From NCBI GenBank assembly GCA_910578425.1, contig CAJTQX010000042.1:1-22487 (forward strand): a DNA stretch of 22,487 nucleotides, read 5' to 3'. This DNA is from an uncultured Anaerotignum sp. (GTDB lineage: Bacteria > Bacillota > Clostridia > Lachnospirales > Anaerotignaceae). Shown here one piece after another: positions 15,983 to 22,432 of this stretch. The stretch's first letter is position 1. Each line of letters opens with the position of its first letter. The translations under genes were made by a program, and so were the position numbers. Under the pieces are notes generated by a model. That model was not told the DNA's origin and searched no databases. It saw only the letters and a list, made by a program, of their open reading frames with translations.

Positions 15983-16286
15983 AAAGACCTTGGGGCTCTG
16001 CCCCAATACCCCGCAAGGGCTTCCTTCTCCGCTCCGCTCCGGTCGGCGCAAAACGAAGCTCCTTGGAAGTTTGCTGTGCAAACCGGCAAAGCCGCCGCTT
16101 GCGGTTCCTAAGAGCTTCTGCGCCCCTTGACCCTTTTGCCGCAAAACTGCGTTTTGCGGAGATGAAATCTTTGGGATACGGCCCGCCGCATGGATATGCG
16201 GCGGCAATAAAGTTCTTTGCCCCGCTTTCTCCGAAAGAAAGCGGACGGGTTTGGGCAGCACCCAAGGGAAACAGAGTAAGAGGTTT
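15983..16286 (+). repeat. Tree-like structured intergenic repeat, copy D, enlarged by internal insertion
   Basis: AAAGACC (15983-15989) and GGTTTT (16282-16287) form the outer stem. Left hairpin TTGGGGC-TCT-GCCCCAA lies at 15990-16006. Second hairpin arms AAGGG (16015) and CCCTT (about 16124-16128) are separated by about 100 nt of extra hairpins. GACCC (16129-16133) starts the inner stem. The apex has CCGCAAAAC-TGC-GTTTTGCGG (16139-16159) and CCGCCGCAT/ATGCGGCGG (16184-16204). The right arm is rearranged, with hairpin arms CCGCTTTC/GAAAGCGG and TTGGG/CCCAA. This fills the 365-nt gap between the VirB6-like and HipA-like genes; I see no gene in it. Confidence 0.65.
16045..16124 (+). repeat. Cloverleaf-type insert within tree copy D
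   Basis: GGCGCA (16045-16050) pairs with TGCGCC (16119-16124) and GAAGCTC (16055-16061) with GAGCTTC (16112-16118). Inside are three consecutive small hairpins: TTTGC-TGT-GCAAA (16070-16082), CGGC-AAA-GCCG (16084-16094) and CCGC-TT-GCGG (16095-16104). It is a longer-stemmed relative of the mini-repeats at 27-77 and 231-291 and occupies the loop of the second side hairpin. Confidence 0.55.
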
Positions 16287-16378
16287 TGTCGCCGGAAAGG
16301 AATTGCGTTCCTGCGGCATTTATACTAAAATGAAAGGGAGAGATGCGGAAAATGGACAGGAAAAGTGGTGGCAGGCGA

Positions 16379-17575
16379 ATGGAATACACCCTCATGCATA
16401 AAGAGATCCCTGTAATGGGCTTGGAAATCGACAGCGCAACCTGCGCAGTCCAAAAAATCGGGGAAATATACGCGGCGGAGCATATCCCGCCGGGGACACT
16501 TGGGTACGACAAAAAAACGGACAGGCGCCTCCTTAACAAGTGGTGGATGGGACGTTCCATCCCCATGAGCCGTTCCGGTATCCGTGCAGCACTGGAGATC
16601 ATGGATGTTTCACTGCCGCAGGAGCTGGTGGAAAAAAGCCTGGGGCTGAGCCTTTCCGACCAGTATTGGATGCGCCCAAAGGGACAGGATATCAGGTGGC
16701 TTGATGTAAATTTTTTTCGGAACGATTTTTCAGGGGACGTTGGGAACGCGCTGTTTGGCAATAAGCCGGAAAGTGCCAAATTGGATTTTATGTCCCCGGA
16801 TAATACTTCCGATGGGTGCCTGAAGAAGAAATGGAAGATCATTGACGGGAAACGCTGCCTTGTGAAAGCAGGGACCGGCCAAGGGCAGCAGGAACCGTTC
16901 AACGAAGTGCTGGCATCGAAGATCATGGGGCGGATCGGCACGATAAACCATGTCCCCTATTCCCTGATATGGGAAAACGATATGCCTTACAGTGTCTGTG
17001 TGGATTTCATCAATGAGGATACGGAGCTCATCACTGCGGCAGGCATTATGCGGACAATGAAAAAGCCGAACCACCAGTCAGACTACGGGCATTTCATGGA
17101 ATGCTGCGAAGCGCTGGGGATACCCAGCTATGAGGACAGCATCAACAAGATGCTGGCGGTCGATTACCTGATTGCCAATGAGGACAGGCATCTCAACAAC
17201 TTCGGCGCGGTGCGCGATGCGGAAACGCTGGAATGGCTTGGGCTGGCGCCTGTTTTTGACTGCGGCGCCTCCATGTGGTGCAGCCAGCCGACAAGCAGGA
17301 TCAATACGGAAAGTGCCGATACACCCAGCAAGCCCTTTCGGAAAACCCATGCGGAGCAGATCAAGCTGGTCACATCGCTTGGCTGGCTCAAGCCGGAAAG
17401 TCTGGCGGGTATAGACGGGCTGTGCGATGAGGTGTTCCGGCAGAACCCATATATGGACGTTTACCGCAGGGAAAAGCTGTGCAGGGCAGCCATGGCACGG
17501 GCAGAACTGCTGCTGGAGATCAGCCATGGGATATCGCGGAACCCGCAAAGTACGGATGAAATGAAACTATTATAA
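16379..17575 (+). CDS. HipA-like kinase-fold protein
   Basis: The 398-residue protein starts MEYTLMHKEIPVMGLEID, the usual beginning of a HipA-like group found on Clostridia mobile elements. ATG 16343 and 16352 lie in frame upstream and have the stronger AAGGGAG site, so the start is open. The kinase-type catalytic loop IANEDRHLNNFG places Asp269, His271 and Asn273, and VFDCGASMW supplies the metal-binding Asp294 with Gly296. LKKKWKIIDGKRCLVKAG is the likely nucleotide-binding Lys region. HipA kinases phosphorylate protein targets; the substrate here is unknown. No HipB partner is adjacent, and its place among transfer genes suggests a regulatory role rather than a classic toxin (inference). 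A terminator follows 6 nt after the stop. Confidence 0.75.
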   Translation: MEYTLMHKEIPVMGLEIDSATCAVQKIGEIYAAEHIPPGTLGYDKKTDRRLLNKWWMGRSIPMSRSGIRAALEIMDVSLPQELVEKSLGLSLSDQYWMRPKGQDIRWLDVNFFRNDFSGDVGNALFGNKPESAKLDFMSPDNTSDGCLKKKWKIIDGKRCLVKAGTGQGQQEPFNEVLASKIMGRIGTINHVPYSLIWENDMPYSVCVDFINEDTELITAAGIMRTMKKPNHQSDYGHFMECCEALGIPSYEDSINKMLAVDYLIANEDRHLNNFGAVRDAETLEWLGLAPVFDCGASMWCSQPTSRINTESADTPSKPFRKTHAEQIKLVTSLGWLKPESLAGIDGLCDEVFRQNPYMDVYRREKLCRAAMARAELLLEISHGISRNPQSTDEMKLL

Positions 17576-17581
17576 TGAAAG

Positions 17582-17607
17582 AACTCCTCTGACCGGAGGA
17601 GTTTTTT
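17582..17607 (+). terminator. Rho-independent terminator after the HipA-like gene
   Basis: AACTCCTC (17582-17589) pairs with GAGGAGTT (17596-17603) over a 6-nt loop and runs into six T residues. It should end the transcript of the HipA-like gene. Confidence 0.9.
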
Positions 17608-17621
17608 AATTGGGAAATGAC

Positions 17622-17646
17622 TTGGGGCAAGGCTCCCCATGGTTTT
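17622..17646 (+). repeat. Remnant of a tree-like repeat, copy E
   Basis: TGGGG (17623-17627) pairs with CCCCA over CAAGGCT and is followed by GGTTTT (17641-17646). These match only the right-hand side hairpin and outer stem strand of the larger copies. As with the others, a Shine-Dalgarno (GGAGGGAGG) follows at once. Confidence 0.45.
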
Positions 17647-17661
17647 GGAGGGAGGAAACAT

Positions 17662-17907
17662 ATGGACAAACTGGAACAGATGCGGCGGAAATCAGAGAGG
17701 ATAAAGAAGATGTTCCCGCCGGGGACGAGGGGGACGGTGGACGACGTGGATGATATCGGGACGATCTTCCCGAAATGGGACAATGGCAGTGGCCTTGGGC
17801 TGGTCTATGGCGAGGACAGGTTCCGCAGGCTGACGCCGGAGGAACTGGAGGAAGAACGACTGGCGGCAGAGCAGGAAGCCAGAAACGATGTGGGGATGCA
17901 GATGTAG
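17662..17907 (+). CDS. DUF4314-like protein, internally shortened
   Basis: An 81-residue protein starts at ATG 17662 behind GGAGGGAGGAAA. A basic helix (LEQMRRKSERIKKMF) leads into PPGTRGTVDDVDDIGTIFPK and then WDNGSGLGLVYGEDRFRRL, the small beta-barrel of DUF4314 proteins carried by Clostridia conjugative elements. Family members usually have about 15-20 residues between PPGTR and GTV (a stretch with M-D-D-P); these are missing here. The gap is in frame and could come from recombination between two P-G-T-rich segments. The C-terminus is a charged helix. The function of the family is unknown. Confidence 0.7.
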   Translation: MDKLEQMRRKSERIKKMFPPGTRGTVDDVDDIGTIFPKWDNGSGLGLVYGEDRFRRLTPEELEEERLAAEQEARNDVGMQM

Positions 17908-18110
17908 ACCTTGGGGACAGTATCCCCATCCCCTGCAACCCGTTCAGCACTTTGCTCCGCAAAGCCGCCTGCGGCGTCCGGATTTCTTTCCGGTGCTTAT
18001 TGAAAAAGGGTTGGCCCTAAACTTTATATTCCACCGCACAGACGCGCGGTGGGTGAAGGGTCAAGGGATGAAATCCCTTGCGGTGGTTTGGAGGCAGAGC
18101 CTCCAAGGTC
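17907..18110 (+). repeat. Tree-like structured intergenic repeat, copy F, carrying a cloverleaf
   Basis: Outer stem GACC (17907-17910) pairs with GGTC (18107-18110). Left hairpin is TGGGGA/TCCCCA (17912-17928) and right hairpin TTGGAGGC-AGA-GCCTCCAA (18088-18106). Second hairpin arms AACCC (17937-17941) and GGGTT (18008-18012) hold a cloverleaf in their loop. The opposite hairpin is AAGGGAT-GAA-ATCCCTT (18063-18079). Inner stem GGCCC (18013-18017) pairs with GGGTC (18058-18062), and the apical hairpin is CCACCGC/GCGGTGG (18031-18052). The first stem strand overlaps the stop codon of the DUF4314 gene. Confidence 0.8.
17946..17997 (-). repeat. Cloverleaf mini-repeat, copy 3, in the loop of tree copy F
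   Basis: AGCA (17946-17949) pairs with TGCT (17994-17997). Inside are CTTTGC-TCC-GCAAAG (17950-17964), CGCC-TGC-GGCG (17966-17976) and CCGGA/TCCGG (17978-17993). Read on the reverse strand it lines up with the methyltransferase copy at 231-284 in order, loop sequences (AAGA-type, GCA, G-purine-A) and the CTTTGC hairpin. Confidence 0.75.
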
Positions 18111-18128
18111 TGGAAGGAGGCAAAAATA

Positions 18129-18395
18129 ATGTATATTTACCCTGATAACCTGAAAGGCAAGAGCACGATGTTCCTCTGGACGCTGCGGGATATGCTCGCC
18201 ATCATCATTGGCGCGGTGCTCTCGGCAGCTTGCGGTGCTGTTTTGCATCTGATGATCCCCGGCGTACTGGTCGGCGTGTTCGCTTTTCTGACCATGAGGA
18301 TCGATGGTGAGCTGAATATCTCGGACTATATCCGTTTCGCCGTCCGTTTTTTTGTTACGGAACAACAGGCTTTTTTCTGGCGGATGGACATATGA
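18129..18395 (+). CDS. PrgI/VirB3-like inner-membrane transfer protein
   Basis: An 88-residue protein starts at ATG 18129 after GGAAGGAGG. It begins MYIYPDNLKGKSTMFLWTLRD, the characteristic start of PrgI-family proteins of Gram-positive conjugative elements. Two close membrane segments (MLAIIIGAVLSAACGAVLHL and MIPGVLVGVFAFLTM) and a cytoplasmic tail with DYIRFAVRFFVTEQQAFFW follow. These proteins correspond to VirB3 and normally precede the VirB4 ATPase gene directly. Here an XRE gene and about 1.2 kb separate it from the VirB4 fragment. Confidence 0.85.
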   Translation: MYIYPDNLKGKSTMFLWTLRDMLAIIIGAVLSAACGAVLHLMIPGVLVGVFAFLTMRIDGELNISDYIRFAVRFFVTEQQAFFWRMDI

Positions 18396-18487
18396 AGGAA
18401 CAGAAACCAGACGTGAGAGAGGCGGCTGACAGGCGGCCGGGGAAAGCAATCAGGAAAGGAAAACGGGAAAAGCCTGCGCATCTATGA
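18392..18487 (+). CDS. Short basic reading frame overlapping prgI
   Basis: ATG 18392 overlaps the TGA of the PrgI gene (ATGA) and encodes 31 residues rich in Lys and Arg, starting MKEQKPDVREAADRRPGK. It ends inside the terminator stem. It could be a translationally coupled small protein or the cut 5' end of a gene that once continued. There is no family match I can name. Confidence 0.3.
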   Translation: MKEQKPDVREAADRRPGKAIRKGKREKPAHL

Positions 18488-18510
18488 AAACAATGATGGC
18501 AGGCTTTATT
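18469..18510. terminator. Bidirectional terminator between prgI and the XRE gene
   Basis: AAAGCCTGC (18469-18477) pairs perfectly with GCAGGCTTT (18499-18507) over a 21-nt loop that can itself pair CATC with GATG. T-rich sequence follows on the + strand and TTTT follows on the - strand. It would terminate both converging transcripts. Confidence 0.65.
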
Positions 18511-18709
18511 CTTTAAATTCAACAACGTCATTCGGCGTACAGCCGACAATGCGGCATATCTTTTCCAGCGTAAGCAGCGTGATATTCTTGTTTTTCTTCA
18601 GGGAATCCAGGGTTTTATTATCAATGCCGCCTTTCAAAAGCTGGTACTGGGTGACGCCGCGTTCTTTCATGGTCTTCCATAGGGGAGCGTAGCTAATGAT
18701 GGTGATCAC
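18506..18709 (-). CDS. XRE-family (YozG-like) HTH regulator
   Basis: A 67-residue protein consisting of one Cro/CI-type HTH domain. ISYAPLWKTMKERGVTQYQL (scaffold helix and first HTH helix) leads to GIDNKTLDSLKKNKNITLLT (recognition region) and LEKICRIVGCTPNDVVEFKE, the conserved ending of small YozG-type regulators. GTG at 18709 is the start, with AGGCG directly before it; an internal ATG is less likely because it would cut the first helix. It is the only - strand gene within the ICE part and faces the transfer genes. It probably represses the divergent promoter at 18762-18790 and its own gene. Confidence 0.85.
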   Translation of the reverse strand: MITIISYAPLWKTMKERGVTQYQLLKGGIDNKTLDSLKKNKNITLLTLEKICRIVGCTPNDVVEFKE

Positions 18710-18761
18710 CGCCTAAATCATGAGATGGGATAATTATATTGTGATTTCATTCAAAATAATA

Positions 18762-18790
18762 TTGTGTATATGTCCGCAATGTTGTATACT
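18762..18790 (+). promoter_or_regulatory. Promoter for the downstream transfer genes
   Basis: TTGTGT (18762-18767) and TATACT (18785-18790) are 17 nt apart, with a near-consensus -10 box and a weak -35 box. The region is AT-rich, unlike its surroundings. On the opposite strand TATAAT (complement of 18733-18738) could serve the XRE gene. Confidence 0.5.
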
Positions 18791-18802
18791 GAAAGAAACT
18801 GG

Positions 18803-18812
18803 TCTATATAGA
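18803..18812. promoter_or_regulatory. Candidate operator palindrome
   Basis: TCTATATAGA is a perfect 10-bp palindrome starting 12 nt downstream of the -10 box, within a wider CTGG...CCAG inverted arrangement (18799-18820). Its position suits binding by the divergent XRE regulator. The link to that protein is inferred. Confidence 0.35.
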
Positions 18813-18863
18813 TGTTCCAGAATCAAACGATGCAGAAAACGCTATAACGAACGGAGGGATCAC

Positions 18864-19064
18864 TTGTATTTCAATAGAAAAAGATGGAGGATGTACCGGC
18901 AGTACCGGACATGCAGCTTATTCCTGACGTGCCACAATGGCCGCCTGTTAAGCTGGCGGTATTATATCACCCATACGGAGGAAGAAATATGGGCGGCAGA
19001 AAAAGAAGCGATGCAGGAACTGTATGACTATCTTGAGCAGCTGGAACGGCAAGTCAAAGCATAA
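18864..19064 (+). CDS. Small basic hypothetical protein
   Basis: The TTG at 18864 has GGAGGG 5 nt upstream and opens a 66-residue frame. It starts basic and aromatic (LYFNRKRWRMYRQYRT) and ends with an amphipathic acidic helix (YYITHTEEEIWAAEKEAMQE then LYDYLEQLERQ). No family is recognised. It lies directly behind the promoter and 18 nt before the next transfer gene, so it is probably the first gene of that transcript. An overlapping Pro-rich frame from ATG 18884 is less convincing. Confidence 0.45.
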   Translation: MYFNRKRWRMYRQYRTCSLFLTCHNGRLLSWRYYITHTEEEIWAAEKEAMQELYDYLEQLERQVKA

Positions 19065-19082
19065 AGTCAGGAGGTTCGATAA

Positions 19083-19676
19083 ATGAAGGGCATCAGGCTC
19101 AAAAAGAATAAAACGACAAAAGAAGAAACCAACGCGAAAAATATCGCGGAGAATGGCGTAGAAACCTATGGAGGCGAGTTCCTCGTCTATTTTCTGGTGC
19201 AGCCGGACAACATCGCCGTACTGTCGGAATCCGCCGTTGCCGGCAAGGTGAAACGGCTGGCAGCGGTCATGAAGGGCTTCGACAGCTTGGAGCTTGCCTG
19301 CATCAATTCGCGGGAGAATTTCGAGAGCAACAAGCATTTCTACCAGAAGCGCATGGCGGAGGAAAAAAGCCAGGTTGTCCGGGAGCTGCTGCTCTTGGAC
19401 GCAAAGCACCTTGACCAAGTGCAGGTGCAGACAGCTTCGGCGCGGGAATTCCTGTTCATACTGCGGTTCCGGGACTATAACCCGGAGGCCGACGATGTGC
19501 GGATGGGCATCAGCCGGATGGAAAAGCTGCTGAAGGACGAGGGCTTTTCCGCAAGGCTGGCAACAAAAGAGGACATCAAAAGGCTGTACGCCGTCTATTT
19601 CGTGCAGAACATCACGCAGGTGTACTTCGACGATTACGACGGCGCGCGGTTCGTAAAGGGGGACGGTTATTTTTGA
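19083..19676 (+). CDS. Conjugative transfer protein preceding VirB4
   Basis: A 197-residue soluble protein starts at ATG 19083 with AGGAGGTT upstream. The fold appears alpha/beta: EFLVYFLVQPDNIAVLSESA, then KVKRLAAVMKGFDSLELACI, then NSRENFESNKHFYQKRMAEE and AREFLFILRFRD. This resembles the small protein encoded just before VirB4-type ATPases in Tn1549/CTn-like elements. It has no Walker motif. Its TGA overlaps the TTG start of the VirB4 gene (TTGA), showing tight coupling. An accessory role to the ATPase is inferred. Confidence 0.6.
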   Translation: MKGIRLKKNKTTKEETNAKNIAENGVETYGGEFLVYFLVQPDNIAVLSESAVAGKVKRLAAVMKGFDSLELACINSRENFESNKHFYQKRMAEEKSQVVRELLLLDAKHLDQVQVQTASAREFLFILRFRDYNPEADDVRMGISRMEKLLKDEGFSARLATKEDIKRLYAVYFVQNITQVYFDDYDGARFVKGDGYF

Positions 19677-20104
19677 AACTGAAAAAGACAAAGAAAAGCA
19701 AAGCCTACATCCCGAGGACGGAAGCGGAGAAAGAACAGGTAAGGATCAAAGAATTCCTTGACCTGTGCAGCCCTTCCGTCCTTAAATTTTATCCGGATTA
19801 CTATATCTGCGGCAACGCGTTCCGCAGTGTCTGGGCAATACGGGAATACCCTGCCAACACGGATGAGCTGGCGCTGCTGCGGCATCTGGGCGACCGTTCG
19901 GGCATCACGCTCCGTATTTATACACGCACTGCCACATCTGCTGAGGAAAAGAAGATACTCGAAAACGCCTCCAGCCGCAACCTGATGGACAGGAGCTCCG
20001 GCAATATGCAGAAGGAGGCCATCGCTGACGCGAACATCGGCGACGTGGCAAGCCCAAACCCCTGCAAATATTTAATCCTGTCAATGATATGGAACTGCAT
20101 ATAG
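19673..20104 (+). pseudogene. VirB4/TraE-type ATPase, N-terminal fragment
   Basis: The TTG at 19673 opens a frame beginning with a basic start (KLKKTKKSKAYIPRTEAEKE). Family-like sequence follows: IKEFLDLCSPSVLKFYPDYY, ICGNAFRSVWAIREYPAN, and LLRHLGDRSGITLRIYTR, then an A-E-E-K-K-I helix and AIADANIGDV. This is the N-terminal domain of VirB4-type ATPases, which energise the transfer channel and normally exceed 700 residues. Similarity stops near 20055 (about residue 128). The remaining 16 codons are the reverse strand of a MerR gene. The Walker A/B domain is absent, so this product cannot work as an ATPase. Confidence 0.8.
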
Positions 20105-20241
20105 GAATAGTAGCGGTATCCTGTTTCCGGGTCTGTATAAACAGGGCTGAGGATGCCCTTCCGGTCATAAAACCGGAGCGTCTGCGTGGAAATGCCGAAA
20201 AGCCTTGCCGTTTCCCCAATTGAGTACAATTCTTTTGTCAT
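19918..20241 (-). pseudogene. MerR-family regulator, DNA-binding part only
   Basis: ATG at 20241 with GAGGTG upstream (an in-frame GTG lies at 20250) encodes LYSIGETARLFGISTQTLRF, then YDRKGILSP and TGYRYYSYMQFHIIDRIKYL. This is a complete MerR winged HTH domain. After QGFGL, near 20056, the frame runs into the antisense strand of the VirB4 fragment and loses all similarity. The effector-binding domain is missing. The gene is therefore fused tail-to-tail with VirB4 by a rearrangement. Confidence 0.75.
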
Positions 20242-20473
20242 TGGCTGCACCTCATATGTATTGACCTTATCCCGCGAAATAATAGTTACAATTCAACGAA
20301 CTGGATAATTTTACAAATCATCCGTATATATTCTTGTTTTGTTTAACTTTGCGGGAGAGAATCCCGAAAGCATTTTTCCTGCAATATGCAACGCTGTTCC
20401 GGCTGCATTGATTATTTCCGTATGTTTTCCCGTCATGCCATGCTTACAAAAACAAAAGACTATAAGCTATTCT

Positions 20474-21316
20474 TCAGCGCAAACTTGATGATGATTCATG
20501 AACCCTTTTTGCCAGTATTTCCAGCCCATTATCGACTAGCCATGATTTTACATCAGATACTTTTACGTTGCTTTTGGGGCCAATCACAATTTTTTTGACC
20601 AAATTATCAAAATGTATGTTTTGTTCAGAGCAGCCTTTTTTCAAATCCAAACAAAGGCATCTTTTAATTTGTGCAGGCGTTGTAACCATGTGTATTTCTC
20701 CAAGTCGGTCAAATCTTTTTCCGTTCCATGTTGGCAATGTTAAAATCCTATATTCTTTTTCGCTTTCAAATGATGCGTTTTTATGTGCAGCGGCAAATGC
20801 CCACATATTTTCAAAAATGGCATCCCGATCGTTTAGACCGTGCTTTGTTGGATAATGATTATCTAGTACATCCATAATATCATCTGTTATATTATGACTG
20901 TCTGCCGTTTTTCCATAAAATACCCTATTGCATATGAGGAAATAACACCTTGCAACTTCTTTTAATTTTTCATAATCAAATGCAATAGCCACCCCTTGTC
21001 CCATACATCCATACCTTTCCCATTGGGCAGCATCATCTTCCCATTCTGAAAAAGAAGCCAGATATACTTCATCATTTTTACGCTTTATTTTTTCCTCCGA
21101 AAAAATTATTTTTGCATTCTCAATCCACTCTTGTTTCTTTTCTGATTTACAGCGTTTGATTACAGATTTTTCTGCCATTTCTACAAAATGGAATAATTCT
21201 TTCTTATCATTCATATCTTTATATGAATGTAGCCTTAACCCATCTTTGAAAAGAATTCCTTCTAAAGCCACAAAATTAGTGTAATGATATAATAAATCTG
21301 GTTTTTGCTTGTCCAA
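20474..21316 (-). CDS. DUF2971-family protein
   Basis: A 280-residue cytoplasmic protein starts at TTG 21316, 7 nt behind AGGAGG. Family landmarks in order are LLYHYTNFVALEGIL near the N-terminus, EVYLASFSEWEDDAAQWERY with GCMGQGVAIAFD in the middle, and NASFESEKEYRIL plus KIVIGPKSN later, all as in DUF2971 proteins. The H-Y-T start and the late E-K-E-Y are reminiscent of ADP-ribosyltransferase-type folds, but that is speculation. Members are often found on mobile elements and near defence genes. Base composition is much more AT-rich than in the ICE genes to the left, so the gene has another origin. No convincing promoter was picked out in the 112-nt gap upstream. Confidence 0.75.
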   Translation of the reverse strand: MDKQKPDLLYHYTNFVALEGILFKDGLRLHSYKDMNDKKELFHFVEMAEKSVIKRCKSEKKQEWIENAKIIFSEEKIKRKNDEVYLASFSEWEDDAAQWERYGCMGQGVAIAFDYEKLKEVARCYFLICNRVFYGKTADSHNITDDIMDVLDNHYPTKHGLNDRDAIFENMWAFAAAHKNASFESEKEYRILTLPTWNGKRFDRLGEIHMVTTPAQIKRCLCLDLKKGCSEQNIHFDNLVKKIVIGPKSNVKVSDVKSWLVDNGLEILAKRVHESSSSLR

Positions 21317-21428
21317 ATGAAAACCTCCTATAAATCATATAGCAACTTACCTGTAATTTGGTATATACAATGAGTTATAGTGTTTTTGATGACCGAATCT
21401 TTCAAAGTTTCCTGTTACTAATCAAGTT

Positions 21429-22289
21429 TTACTCATCCAACATTAGCTTTCCCTTCTTAGCTTTTGCTTTTAAGTGCGCCATTTGTTCCTTTTCAATCTG
21501 CTGAATACTCTTTTCAGGTGTTGGTAAATCCTCAGGCATTGTTCCGCCGATTTTTTCAATAGCTGTCCGAACTTCTTTTCCTACAGAAAAATGGACAGAA
21601 GTAGCTGTTTCTGCACTATCTGTCTCATCCTTCCGTAGCTTTTCCTCTGTCTGCGAAATACGAAATAACTTAGCAATCAACTTCGTATTGCCCATATAAT
21701 CAAGAATTTTTTGCCCAACTTCCAAGCCTTTTCTAGCATGGATATCATCTACATCCAAACCACCATACAACCCCATATAGCCTGCATTTTGGAAAATTGC
21801 GAATTCCTCATTTGTAATAACACCCGCTTTATGCGCTGTTTCCGCAAGCATTTGGTTCCATTGTTTGATATCTCCACGTACAACTAGCCTACGATTATCC
21901 TCACTCAATTCATTAAAATGATCCGCTACCTCCTGACGATACGTCTGGATAGCAAAGTATGTTTGTCCTAATGCGATTACTTCTTTTCTTGGATCTCCGT
22001 TCTGTACGATCAGGTAACAAGCATATCTTGTAAGTTCGTAGTCCAATACCGGCTTTTTTGCAGCTCCAGCTTCTACGATTTTCCTGACCTCAGGAAAATC
22101 GTAGGCAGCCTCATAACCACTATTCTCACAAGCAATCATTGCCCTTTTTATTACCTTTGCAAAATTTTCCCATTTATTATAGTCCAATGCTGTTGCAAGT
22201 TCCCTTGCGCTTCAAAATTCTGTTCCATTTTCACGAATTTGTTTAATATCTTCAAATCTTCGATATTCTATCGCCTTTAATTTTCTCAT
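21429..22289 (-). pseudogene. dinD: DinD-like DNA-damage-inducible protein, broken by an in-frame TGA
   Basis: ATG at 22289 with GGAGGA 5 nt upstream opens MRKLKAIEYRRFEDIKQIRE, then NGTEF, TGA (22214-22212), SARELATALDYNKWENF and on to the C-terminus. The long part contains RAMIACENSGYE, LTRYACYLIVQNGDPRK, GQTYFAIQTYRQEVADHF, FAIFQNAGYMGLYGGLDVDD and IEKIGGTMPEDLPTPEKSI, which match E. coli DinD closely in order and length (286 codons against 274). E. coli DinD is SOS-induced and acts on RecA filaments. The stop replaces the Trp of the usual W-S-A-R, so a TGG to TGA change is likely. No SOS box was seen upstream. Confidence 0.8.
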
Positions 22290-22431
22290 GCAAATCCTCC
22301 ATATTTTGATTTATCCAAAAACGATATATGGGATATTTCTTAAAATTACTTTGTTCCTGTTCGCTTAATTTTGCAAAGTGAATTTCTGCTGCTACTTGCT
22401 GATCTAATAACAAATAAGCACCCACTAAACA
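22252..22431 (-). pseudogene. C-terminal fragment of an unidentified gene cut by an insertion element
   Basis: An open frame of 59 codons runs from the window-side edge of the insertion element (22432) to TGA 22254-22252. It reads CLVGAYLLLDQQVAAEIHFA, then KLSEQEQSNFKKYPIYRFWI, and its last codons overlap the start of the dinD reading frame, whose ribosome binding site lies within it. Overlap of this kind suggests an operon with dinD. The family is not recognisable from the fragment. Confidence 0.5.
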
Positions 22432-22432
22432 G

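Noticed and set aside
18701..18710. Palindrome GGTGATCACC as an operator
   Set aside because: It lies over the start codon of the XRE gene and has no second copy near the promoter; chance is sufficient.
20352..20377. Terminator CGGGA/TCCCG with following T residues
   Set aside because: The stem is only 5 bp and the T run is displaced by AAAGCA; no gene on the + strand ends nearby.
20386..20598. A 70-codon + strand frame starting MQRCSGC
   Set aside because: No ribosome binding site, it overlaps the well supported DUF2971 gene on the other strand, and it has no family features.
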